From the NCBI GenBank assembly GCA_017615835.1, contig JAFZZI010000003.1, forward strand, positions 1 to 48,730: a DNA stretch of 48,730 nt, in the 5' to 3' direction. The notes beneath the pieces are model-generated. The model searched no databases. It saw only the letters and a program-made list of their open reading frames with translations, and was not told the DNA's origin. Position numbers and translations under genes: made by a program. Shown here in pieces: positions 42,760-48,730 of the stretch (the first letter of the stretch is position 1; every line of letters begins with the position of its first letter). The DNA is from Bacteroidaceae bacterium. GTDB lineage: Bacteria > Bacteroidota > Bacteroidia > Bacteroidales > Bacteroidaceae.

Positions 42760-43671
42760 CTAAGGCTTGCGGACTATCCACTCGCGATACTCTATTATTC
42801 CGGCATTCCCGCAGTCGTAGCCAAGGTAACCCATGATTATATTGGATACAAACTGTTCGGGCAGCAGCAGGAAAACCGGTCTTGCAAGCATCGGGCGCTT
42901 CAGAATCCTGGCTGCCTTGCGTTCCAGACGCTTTAGGTCAGGCAAAACCTCACGGGTAAAGTCAATGGTGTTTTCAAGCACCAGACCGCTGTCGGCATAA
43001 TGGCTGTTCAACTCATCCAGAGACTCTATCATTGCTGCCGCACCGCCTTTCGAAATCAGGGCTATGGCCTTTTGGATGTTTTCGTCGAACGTCACGTATC
43101 TGTCACTGAGGGCGTAGTCGAAGACGATCATGATGCCGCCGGGCTTCAGTACGCGACAGACCTCACGGTTTATCTTGACCTTGTCGGTATTGTGAACGAT
43201 TGTCTCGACTGCATATAGCACATCCACTGAATTGTCATCAAACCTGGAAAGGTCGCTGTAGTCCGACTGGAAGGTAGAGACATTGTCCGGAACAGCCGTT
43301 CCCTCCTTCAGAGTTGCCAGGTCAACGCCGATAAAGCGGGCATCGGGATGACAGCGGGCCAGATACAACAGGTTGGCACCATGTCCGAACCCCAGTTCCA
43401 TCACCGTGCTGCCCGGCTCGATGAACTTTGAAACAGCATCCGGCTGGTAATACACATCATCGTCGTTGAAGCCTCCGTTCGAGGAGATTCTGAAATGCAT
43501 GAAGCCGTCCTGCGAATGGTAATGCCTGTACGCCCACTCATTCAGTTTATAGTACGAAAGAATCTGTTCCAGAGAGTTCTTTTCGCCCTGGATGAACCTG
43601 TCGAGGTCAATGAACTTCGACATGGCTTCTATTTTCGCATTAATCTGATAGCAACTGTATTTACTGTTCAT
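42760..43671 (-). CDS. Class I SAM-dependent methyltransferase
   Basis: 303 residues from the ATG at 43671, which leaves a 14-base leader behind the -7 element. The ATG at 43623 (MSKFIDLDRF, 287 residues) is also possible; earlier in-frame ATGs lie upstream of the promoter and are excluded. SAM motif VMELGFGHGANLLYLA, then FIGVDLA, VDVLYAVETIVH and RVLKPGGIMIVFDYA. This resembles sterol/UbiE-type methyltransferases, but the substrate is unknown. The C-terminal region (DLKRLERKAARILKRPMLARPVFLLLPEQFVSNIIMGYLGYD) is a basic, partly hydrophobic segment that may touch the membrane. It is divergent from the EEP-family gene. Confidence 0.83.
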   Translation of the reverse strand: MNSKYSCYQINAKIEAMSKFIDLDRFIQGEKNSLEQILSYYKLNEWAYRHYHSQDGFMHFRISSNGGFNDDDVYYQPDAVSKFIEPGSTVMELGFGHGANLLYLARCHPDARFIGVDLATLKEGTAVPDNVSTFQSDYSDLSRFDDNSVDVLYAVETIVHNTDKVKINREVCRVLKPGGIMIVFDYALSDRYVTFDENIQKAIALISKGGAAAMIESLDELNSHYADSGLVLENTIDFTREVLPDLKRLERKAARILKRPMLARPVFLLLPEQFVSNIIMGYLGYDCGNAGIIEYREWIVRKP

Positions 43672-43691
43672 GAAGCGGCCTGTTTTACCTG

Positions 43692-43699
43692 CAAAGATA
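43692..43699 (-). promoter_or_regulatory. -7 promoter element of the methyltransferase gene
   Basis: Reads TATCTTTG on the minus strand; start near 43685. A TTTG (43725-43722) lies 22 bases upstream, slightly too far for a standard -33 box. Confidence 0.5.
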
Positions 43700-43752
43700 G
43701 GAATAATGCACAAAAAGTACACAAAAGGAACCGTCCCTTCCGTGTACTTCCG

Positions 43753-43760
43753 TATCTTTG
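43753..43760 (+). promoter_or_regulatory. -7 promoter element of the EEP-family gene
   Basis: TATCTTTG, identical to the element of the divergent methyltransferase gene. Start near 43767, so translation begins at 43771 or 43783. Confidence 0.5.
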
Positions 43761-43782
43761 CAGAAACACTATGCCATGCAGA

Positions 43783-44826
43783 ATGAAAAATGAACTTATG
43801 CCATTTGTGAAAGTTGTCTTTACAGCAATGTTTTTGTTGACTGATTGCGGGATGTCGCATGCCCGGATGCCGGCTTCGCACGAAAGGATGTGCGTGCTGT
43901 TCTATAATGCCGAAAACCTTTTCGATACGGCCGATAACCCTTTGACTGATGATGACAGCTTTACCCCGCAGAGTCCGAGGCGGTGGACTCCCGTGCGCTA
44001 CCGGAACAAGTTGCGCAACCTGAGTCGCGTAATTGTGGCAGCCGACACCCGGAGAGCTCCTGCCATAGTCGGGTTGTGTGAGGTTGAGAATGACTCAGTA
44101 CTCTACGACCTGACGCACCGTTCGCCTCTCAGGGCACTGGGCTACAACTATGTGGTGACCTCGTCGCCCGATCCGCGCGGCATAAACACTGCCCTGCTGT
44201 ACCGCCCGGGATATTTCAGACTGTTGGAACACGAGGCAATCGAGGTAGATCTCAGCGGGACGGACAGGCCGGCAACCCGACATATACTGCACGCCACGGG
44301 TCTTGGTCCGACCCTTGACACAATCGACATTTACGTCTGCCATTGGCCGAGTCGTCTCGGCGGTGTTGCACGCAGTGAAAAACGACGCAAGGCAGCGGCT
44401 GAAGCCGTGATGAACTCTGTGCGCAGAGTAATTGCCGCGCGCAGGAAACCGCTTGTAATAATTATGGGCGATCTGAATGAGGGACCGGATGACCCGGCTG
44501 TAAAGGAGACTTTGGAAGCGTTTCCGCCCGACAAAGCCCCGCTGCTGCCGGACAGTGCGCTGGCAGCCCTGATGTACGGAGTCGGGGAGGGCACATACCG
44601 TCATGACGGCGAATGGGAAACCTTTGACCAATTCATAGTGTCAGTGCCATTCCTCAGGAATGACAGCCCACTGCGGCTTGACTCGGTGGCGGTCTGCCGT
44701 TTCGGGTTCCTGCTTGAAGAGGACAGCAAGTATGGCGGAGTCAGGCCGATGCGTACTTACAACGGCTATCACTACATGAACGGATTCAGCGACCACCTCC
44801 CGGTGGCTCTGTGGCTGAGATGGTAG
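43783..44826 (+). CDS. Endonuclease/exonuclease/phosphatase-family protein, exported
   Basis: 347 residues from the ATG at 43783; ATGs at 43771 and 43798 are alternatives. A longer frame reaching back to 43495 runs through the divergent methyltransferase gene and its promoter, so it is not used. An N-terminal hydrophobic segment (MPFVKVVFTAMFLLTDCG) suggests export. EEP-fold motifs: LFYNAENLFDT (metal Asn), VGLCEVEND (catalytic Glu), CHWPSRLGG (His), IIMGDLNEGPDD (Asp and Asn) and FSDHLPVALWL (Asp-His). Substrate could be nucleic acid, phosphoinositide or another phosphodiester. The stop lies 2 bases from the convergent rlmH end. Confidence 0.88.
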   Translation: MKNELMPFVKVVFTAMFLLTDCGMSHARMPASHERMCVLFYNAENLFDTADNPLTDDDSFTPQSPRRWTPVRYRNKLRNLSRVIVAADTRRAPAIVGLCEVENDSVLYDLTHRSPLRALGYNYVVTSSPDPRGINTALLYRPGYFRLLEHEAIEVDLSGTDRPATRHILHATGLGPTLDTIDIYVCHWPSRLGGVARSEKRRKAAAEAVMNSVRRVIAARRKPLVIIMGDLNEGPDDPAVKETLEAFPPDKAPLLPDSALAALMYGVGEGTYRHDGEWETFDQFIVSVPFLRNDSPLRLDSVAVCRFGFLLEEDSKYGGVRPMRTYNGYHYMNGFSDHLPVALWLRW

Positions 44827-44828
44827 TG

Positions 44829-45302
44829 TCAGGGATGATGGTAGGGTATGCCCTTCAGAATGGTGAAGGCCCTGTAAAGCTGTTCGACAAAGACAATCCG
44901 CACCATCTGGTGGGGGAAGGTGAGTCTTGACAGCGAAAGCTTGGCAGAAGCAGCAGAATAGACTTTGTCTGAGAATCCGTACGGGCCGCCGATTACGAAA
45001 ACCAGCCTTCTCGGTGAGGCGGCCATGCGCTTTTCAAGCCAGGCAGCAAGGCCTTCGGAAGTCATTTCGCTGCCTTTGTCATCAAGCAGTACCACATCGT
45101 CGCCCGGCATAAAATGTCGCATGATTGCCTCGCCTTCAAGTTCTTTCTGCACCTTGGCATCAATGTTGCGGGTGTTGCGTATGTCATTGACGACAACCAT
45201 CTCAAACGGGGCAAAATGAGATATCCTGCCGGTATATTCGGCTATGCCGTCGGCCAGCCATCTCATGTCTGTCTTTCCTACCGCTATAAGTACAATCTTC
45301 AT
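44829..45302 (-). CDS. rlmH: 23S rRNA (pseudouridine(1915)-N3)-methyltransferase
   Basis: 157 residues from the ATG at 45302 (MKIVLIAVGKTD), normal RlmH length. The ATG 63 bases upstream lies beyond the -7 element and is not used. SPOUT-fold signatures: LLDDKGSEMTSEGLAAWLE, FVIGGPYGFSDKV (knotted SAM site), SLSRLTFPHQMVRIVFVEQLYRAFTILKGIPYHH. It methylates pseudouridine 1915 in helix 69 of 23S rRNA on assembled 70S ribosomes. Confidence 0.96.
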   Translation of the reverse strand: MKIVLIAVGKTDMRWLADGIAEYTGRISHFAPFEMVVVNDIRNTRNIDAKVQKELEGEAIMRHFMPGDDVVLLDDKGSEMTSEGLAAWLEKRMAASPRRLVFVIGGPYGFSDKVYSAASAKLSLSRLTFPHQMVRIVFVEQLYRAFTILKGIPYHHP

Positions 45303-45322
45303 GATTGAAGTGGTTTGGGGAA

Positions 45323-45330
45323 CAAATTTA
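45323..45330 (-). promoter_or_regulatory. -7 promoter element of rlmH
   Basis: Reads TAAATTTG on the minus strand; start near 45316, leader about 14 bases. Confidence 0.5.
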
Positions 45331-45352
45331 GACAGTTTACCGGGAAAAAGAG

Positions 45353-45360
45353 TAATTTTG
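45353..45360 (+). promoter_or_regulatory. -7 promoter element of the acyltransferase-pepP unit
   Basis: TAATTTTG matches TAnnTTTG; start near 45367, leader about 13 bases to the ATG at 45380. It lies only 22 bases from the divergent rlmH element. Confidence 0.5.
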
Positions 45361-45379
45361 CGCACTTCAAGTTGATTTT

Positions 45380-46696
45380 ATGGCCAGTAAAATACAGGAC
45401 AGAACCCTCGGCTACCGCATCTGCAAGCGGATAGTTGACTTCTATACCCACAGATCATACAGAAAAATCCAGATCGAAGGAACAGAGAACATTCCAAGTG
45501 ACGGATGTGTCATCTGGAGTTCAAACCATACGAATGCCCTTATGGACCCTCTGGTGTCACTTGCATCAACCCGCAGACCCAAGGTCTATCTTGCAAGGGC
45601 AGATATCTTCAGGAGCAGTCCGCTCATCGTGAAGATTCTGACCTTCCTCAAGATAATGCCAATCTACCGCATCAGGGACGGCTTCGAATCAGTGAAGCAC
45701 AATGATGAGATTATTGACCATACAGTAGATGTCCTTACTGACAACACACCGGTCTGTCTTTATCCCGAGGCAACACACCGTGCCAGACACTCGCTGCTGA
45801 AGCTCAGCAAGGGTATATTTCACATAGCCTTTGCCGTCAACGGCAAGACTGCAGGCACAAAGCCTGTTCTTATTCTTCCCATCGGCATAGATTACGGTGA
45901 CTACTTCAGATACCGCTCCACTGCGCTGATACGTTTCGGAAAGCCTATTGACGTCTCCGGATTCCTGCAGGCCAACAGCGAGCTGACGCAGCCGCAGCAG
46001 ATGCAGAAACTCCGCGATATCCTGGCCGAAAAGATGTCAGAACTGATTGCTTTTGTCCCCGATGACGAGGACTATGATGCAGTGTGGGAATATGCCAAGC
46101 TGAAGAGTGGTAACAGAGAATACTACAAGAGAACTCTTTCTGAATGTGAGCGTATCGAGGGACGGAAACTGAAAGGCCTTCTGGGGTTGCAGGCTGTCAA
46201 CAGGCATGCCATAGCCGAGGCTCTGGCAATCCGGCGCGATGACCCCGAGAAAGCCCGGAAACTGTTTGCCGACATTGACGCACAGCGGGTGTGGCGTATA
46301 CAGCACGGAGTATCTGTAAGGTCTATAGCCAGACCGGCCGGCCGGCTCAGAACGATTGCCCGAACCTTCGTCTCCCTGCTTGGATTGCCGTACTTTCTTT
46401 TCAGCGGTCTCGCAACACTTATAGTATGGTTGCCGACACTATTCATCCTGAGACGTGTCGATGATGACGCCTTCTATAACACCGCCCGCATGGGTACCCG
46501 TTTCGCTCTGTCGTGGATTTATGTGCTGGGACTCGGCATCACATTTCTCTGTACCATGCCGCTTTGGACAGCCGTCATCTTCATTCTGCTGCTTCTGCCT
46601 GCATACAGTTATATTTACGACTACCGTGAGTATGCCCGTCGCACAATAAGCGACATCAGATGGCTGATTTCAGGCAGAAAAGCCGTATCTTGCTGA
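45380..46696 (+). CDS. PlsC-type lysophospholipid acyltransferase with C-terminal membrane helices
   Basis: 438 residues. LPLAT domain about 30-230: SSNHTNALMDPLV holds the catalytic His and Asp five residues apart rather than the usual four, IMPIYRIRDGFESV is the substrate-binding strand, and CLYPEATHRARHSLLKLSKG replaces the common FPEGTR. The NHxNALxDPL form is typical of one Bacteroidota LPLAT subgroup. The C-terminal part has a helical region and then two or three hydrophobic segments (about 320-350 and 375-415). It probably acylates a glycerolipid or lysolipid at the membrane; the acceptor is unknown. It precedes the aminopeptidase P gene by 14 bases. Confidence 0.85.
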   Translation: MASKIQDRTLGYRICKRIVDFYTHRSYRKIQIEGTENIPSDGCVIWSSNHTNALMDPLVSLASTRRPKVYLARADIFRSSPLIVKILTFLKIMPIYRIRDGFESVKHNDEIIDHTVDVLTDNTPVCLYPEATHRARHSLLKLSKGIFHIAFAVNGKTAGTKPVLILPIGIDYGDYFRYRSTALIRFGKPIDVSGFLQANSELTQPQQMQKLRDILAEKMSELIAFVPDDEDYDAVWEYAKLKSGNREYYKRTLSECERIEGRKLKGLLGLQAVNRHAIAEALAIRRDDPEKARKLFADIDAQRVWRIQHGVSVRSIARPAGRLRTIARTFVSLLGLPYFLFSGLATLIVWLPTLFILRRVDDDAFYNTARMGTRFALSWIYVLGLGITFLCTMPLWTAVIFILLLLPAYSYIYDYREYARRTISDIRWLISGRKAVSC

Positions 46697-46710
46697 AAAA
46701 TTCCTGATTT

Positions 46711-48501
46711 ATGGAGACAGTCAACAGAATAGCCGCCCTTCGGAAACTTATGGAGGAGTGGGGATGGAGTGCCGCAATAATTGTCAGTGGAGATCCCCAT
46801 GACAGCGAATACACTCCCTTGCGATGGTGTCAGCGTCAGTTCATCAGCGGCTTTACCGGTTCGGCAGGCATAGTCGTAGTAACTGCACATCATGCCGGAC
46901 TGTGGGTTGATTCACGATATCACATCCAGGCATCCCGCGAACTGCAGGGCAGCGGGATAGAACTTCACAAGATGGTTTCGGTCGAAGAAAGCGGCTGGAT
47001 GGACTGGCTTGCCATGAACCTTCCCGACGGCAGCAAAGTAGGAGTTGACGGACTCTGCATCAGCATCGGCGATGCCGGCAGACTTCAGGAAATGCTGCGG
47101 CCGAAAAGGTGCAAAGTGGTGTCGAGGCCCGATTTCCTTGACGCAATATGGCCCGACAGACCAGGCCTGCCCCAGGATGCCGTGTGGATTCACGAAGAAT
47201 GCTACTCAGGCCGTTCTGCCAAAGACAAGTTGGAGTGGTTCAGAAACCGGATTGCCGGGTATGGGTGCTCCCATGCACTCGTAAGCCGTCTGGACCAGGT
47301 TGCATGGCTCCTGAACATACGCTCAAACGACATCGCCTTCTCACCGCTTGTCATATCCTACGCCTTGGTTGAGCCTGACGGAGTTGTCCTCTTTGCCGAA
47401 GAGAGCAAGTTCACTCCGGAGGTTCTTTCCATACTTGCACGGGACGGAATCAGTGTTCGCCCATATCATTCAGTTTGCGACTATCTCTCGTCAATGCAGT
47501 GCGAAGGATCCATACTTGTCGATACTGCTTCGCTCAACTTTGAACTGGGCAGGATGGTATATGAGACATTCGGTGCTGCGCGCACCGTAGCGGCCGCATC
47601 ACCTATTGATGTGGAGAAGGCTTGCAAGAATGCCGTCGAAGCGGATGGCTTCCGCAGGGCCTACATTGCGGACGGCGTTGCCCAGACCCGGTTCTTCCGC
47701 TGGCTTGAACGCAGCATAGGCGAGGGGAGTGCTGTCACAGAGTCGGACGCGGCAGACATGCTGCACAGCCTCAGAGCCGAAAATCCCGACTTCCTGGACG
47801 AGAGTTTCGAAACGATATCAGCCTATGGAGCCAACGCCGCACTTCCGCATTATTCGACTGTACGCGGAAAGGACTCACTGCTTCAGCCCAGAGGCCTGTA
47901 TCTGAACGACAGCGGTGCCCATTACCGATACGGAACCACCGATATAACCAGGACCGTACCTCTCGGACCGCTGACCGAACTGGAGCGGCAAGATTACACC
48001 ATCGACCTCAAGGCGATGATAGACCTCTCTGTCGCAGTATTTCCCGAAGGGACACCCGGATGTCGCCTGGATGCAGTGGCGCGCCGCCCACTGTGGCAGA
48101 CTATGCGCGATTTCGGTCATGGAACAGGTCATGGGGTGGGCAATCTCCTCAACGTTCACGAAGGACCTCAGACCATCCGTCAGAATCTGAAGAACCAGTC
48201 GCTCCTGCCAGGCATGATAACCTCAAACGAACCGGGCATATACCGCGAGGGGCATCATGGCGTCCGTCACGAGAACATGATTCTGTGCAAGAGTGCCGGG
48301 TCGAACGAATTCGGTAAATGGCTTTGCTTCGAAACCCTGACGATGACATATATCGACACGACTCCGATACTGACCGAATTGCTTGATCCTGCCGAGAGGG
48401 AGTGGCTGAACACATTTAACGGCATTGTGTACGATACGCTGCGTCCGTATCTGACCGAAGATGAGGCAAAATGGCTCAGGAGCAAGACTATCAGGATATA
48501 G
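46711..48501 (+). CDS. pepP: Aminopeptidase P (Xaa-Pro aminopeptidase), M24B
   Basis: 596 residues, the three-domain long form like eukaryotic XPNPEP1. The N-terminal domain shows SEYTPLRWCQRQFISGFTGSAG, the middle domain ends near residue 300, and the pita-bread catalytic domain follows. The five metal ligands are all visible: Asp in LNDSGAHY, Asp in GTTDITRT, His in FGHGTGHGVGN, Glu in SNEPGIY and Glu in VRHENM. It removes the N-terminal residue from peptides with proline in second position. No signal peptide, so cytoplasmic. Probably co-transcribed with the acyltransferase, with no obvious functional link. Confidence 0.96.
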   Translation: METVNRIAALRKLMEEWGWSAAIIVSGDPHDSEYTPLRWCQRQFISGFTGSAGIVVVTAHHAGLWVDSRYHIQASRELQGSGIELHKMVSVEESGWMDWLAMNLPDGSKVGVDGLCISIGDAGRLQEMLRPKRCKVVSRPDFLDAIWPDRPGLPQDAVWIHEECYSGRSAKDKLEWFRNRIAGYGCSHALVSRLDQVAWLLNIRSNDIAFSPLVISYALVEPDGVVLFAEESKFTPEVLSILARDGISVRPYHSVCDYLSSMQCEGSILVDTASLNFELGRMVYETFGAARTVAAASPIDVEKACKNAVEADGFRRAYIADGVAQTRFFRWLERSIGEGSAVTESDAADMLHSLRAENPDFLDESFETISAYGANAALPHYSTVRGKDSLLQPRGLYLNDSGAHYRYGTTDITRTVPLGPLTELERQDYTIDLKAMIDLSVAVFPEGTPGCRLDAVARRPLWQTMRDFGHGTGHGVGNLLNVHEGPQTIRQNLKNQSLLPGMITSNEPGIYREGHHGVRHENMILCKSAGSNEFGKWLCFETLTMTYIDTTPILTELLDPAEREWLNTFNGIVYDTLRPYLTEDEAKWLRSKTIRI

Positions 48502-48646
48502 GTTGTCATTTTATTTGACATCTGTCATAGTTTCCGTGAGTCGGGCATCTTCCGTCCCCGATGATGTATCCAGAAGAAACCTTCCTTCAGCCTGACCGCT
48601 GCATTCACTTGTTTTGCCACTCATTTGAACCTTCTATAATAATAAG

Positions 48647-48730
48647 GTTCGCGCGCGTACGCGCGCGCGTGTAGGAAGAATAATGGGGAGCCCACGGACG
48701 AGATCAAGGAGGAGTTCGCGCGCGTATAAA
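48647..48730. repeat. CG-alternating palindrome and repeated 13-mer at the right edge
   Basis: GTTCGCGCGCGTA occurs at 48647-48659 and again at 48714-48726. The first copy runs into a perfect 18-base palindrome, (CG)4-TA-(CG)4, at 48650-48667. Strict pyrimidine-purine alternation covers 48650-48673, the kind of DNA that can adopt the Z form. The interval 48682-48729 reads in one frame as NGEPTDEIKEEFARV then stop, which looks protein-like, but no start or upstream context supports a gene. The stretch from 48502 to 48646 shows nothing else that I can identify. The window ends inside the second copy, so the full repeat structure is not visible. Confidence 0.6.

Noticed and set aside
43495-43782. 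N-terminal extension of the EEP-family protein back to 43495
   Set aside because: It runs through the divergent methyltransferase gene and its promoter, and the added residues do not resemble the family. A -7 element at 43753-43760 places transcription start after it.
1-48730. tRNA genes, CRISPR arrays, insertion sequences or prophage genes
   Set aside because: Gaps between genes are short and none holds a cloverleaf, spaced repeats or transposase-like sequence; no phage structural or integrase motif was seen.

Overview
The window is a gene-dense stretch of a Bacteroidota chromosome, most likely order Bacteroidales (Prevotella/Muribaculaceae-like). The evidence is the repeated -7 promoter element TAnnTTTG shortly before many starts, SusR/HTCS-type propeller sensor kinases, a Bacteroidales-type Mrp, DUF5715 and DUF1573 proteins, secreted GH67 and GH3 enzymes, and almost no recognisable Shine-Dalgarno sequences. 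I see no tRNA, rRNA, insertion sequence, prophage or CRISPR array. No gene-free stretch exceeds 300 bases.

Left part (1-9520): the 3' end of a Sel1-like repeat protein and its terminator, a YigZ/IMPACT protein, a GH67 alpha-glucuronidase lipoprotein, then a HAD phosphatase with a CstA-family transporter. On the minus strand follows an apparent four-gene operon: MFS exporter, proB, proA (ATGA overlap) and an HD phosphohydrolase. ProB and ProA supply the first two steps of proline synthesis.

Middle (9520-25151): a three-helix membrane microprotein; a minus-strand operon ilvE-trmB-mrp-DUF5715; mazG; a plus-strand operon valS, coiled-coil membrane protein, DEAD-box helicase; umuD-umuC (translesion polymerase V); an orphan PTS-IIC-like membrane protein; and ettA. 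Translation, RNA handling and genome maintenance dominate here.

Sensor region (25152-33026): three minus-strand genes in a row. They are a periplasmic-propeller histidine kinase with a PAS-like insert and no receiver, a PrsW-type membrane protease homologue, and a second propeller kinase ending in a receiver without the AraC DNA-binding domain of classical HTCS regulators. The two kinase cores are roughly two thirds identical by eye, while the sensor halves have diverged. I judge this the best candidate for an unusual, possibly undescribed signalling system: two sensors sharing one receiver, with a membrane protease between them and no encoded transcriptional output.

Right part (33027-48730): a nitrilase-family amidase, a secreted C1 aminopeptidase, a minus-strand run rsmG-MBL hydrolase-DUF1573-GH3 closed by a strong terminator, alkaline phosphatase, a DUF3298-like lipoprotein, a SAM methyltransferase, an EEP-family nuclease/phosphatase, rlmH, an acyltransferase with an aminopeptidase P gene, and a CG-alternating palindromic repeat at the edge.

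Divergent gene pairs share compact promoter regions, sometimes with overlapping elements, and convergent pairs abut or overlap with almost no spacer.
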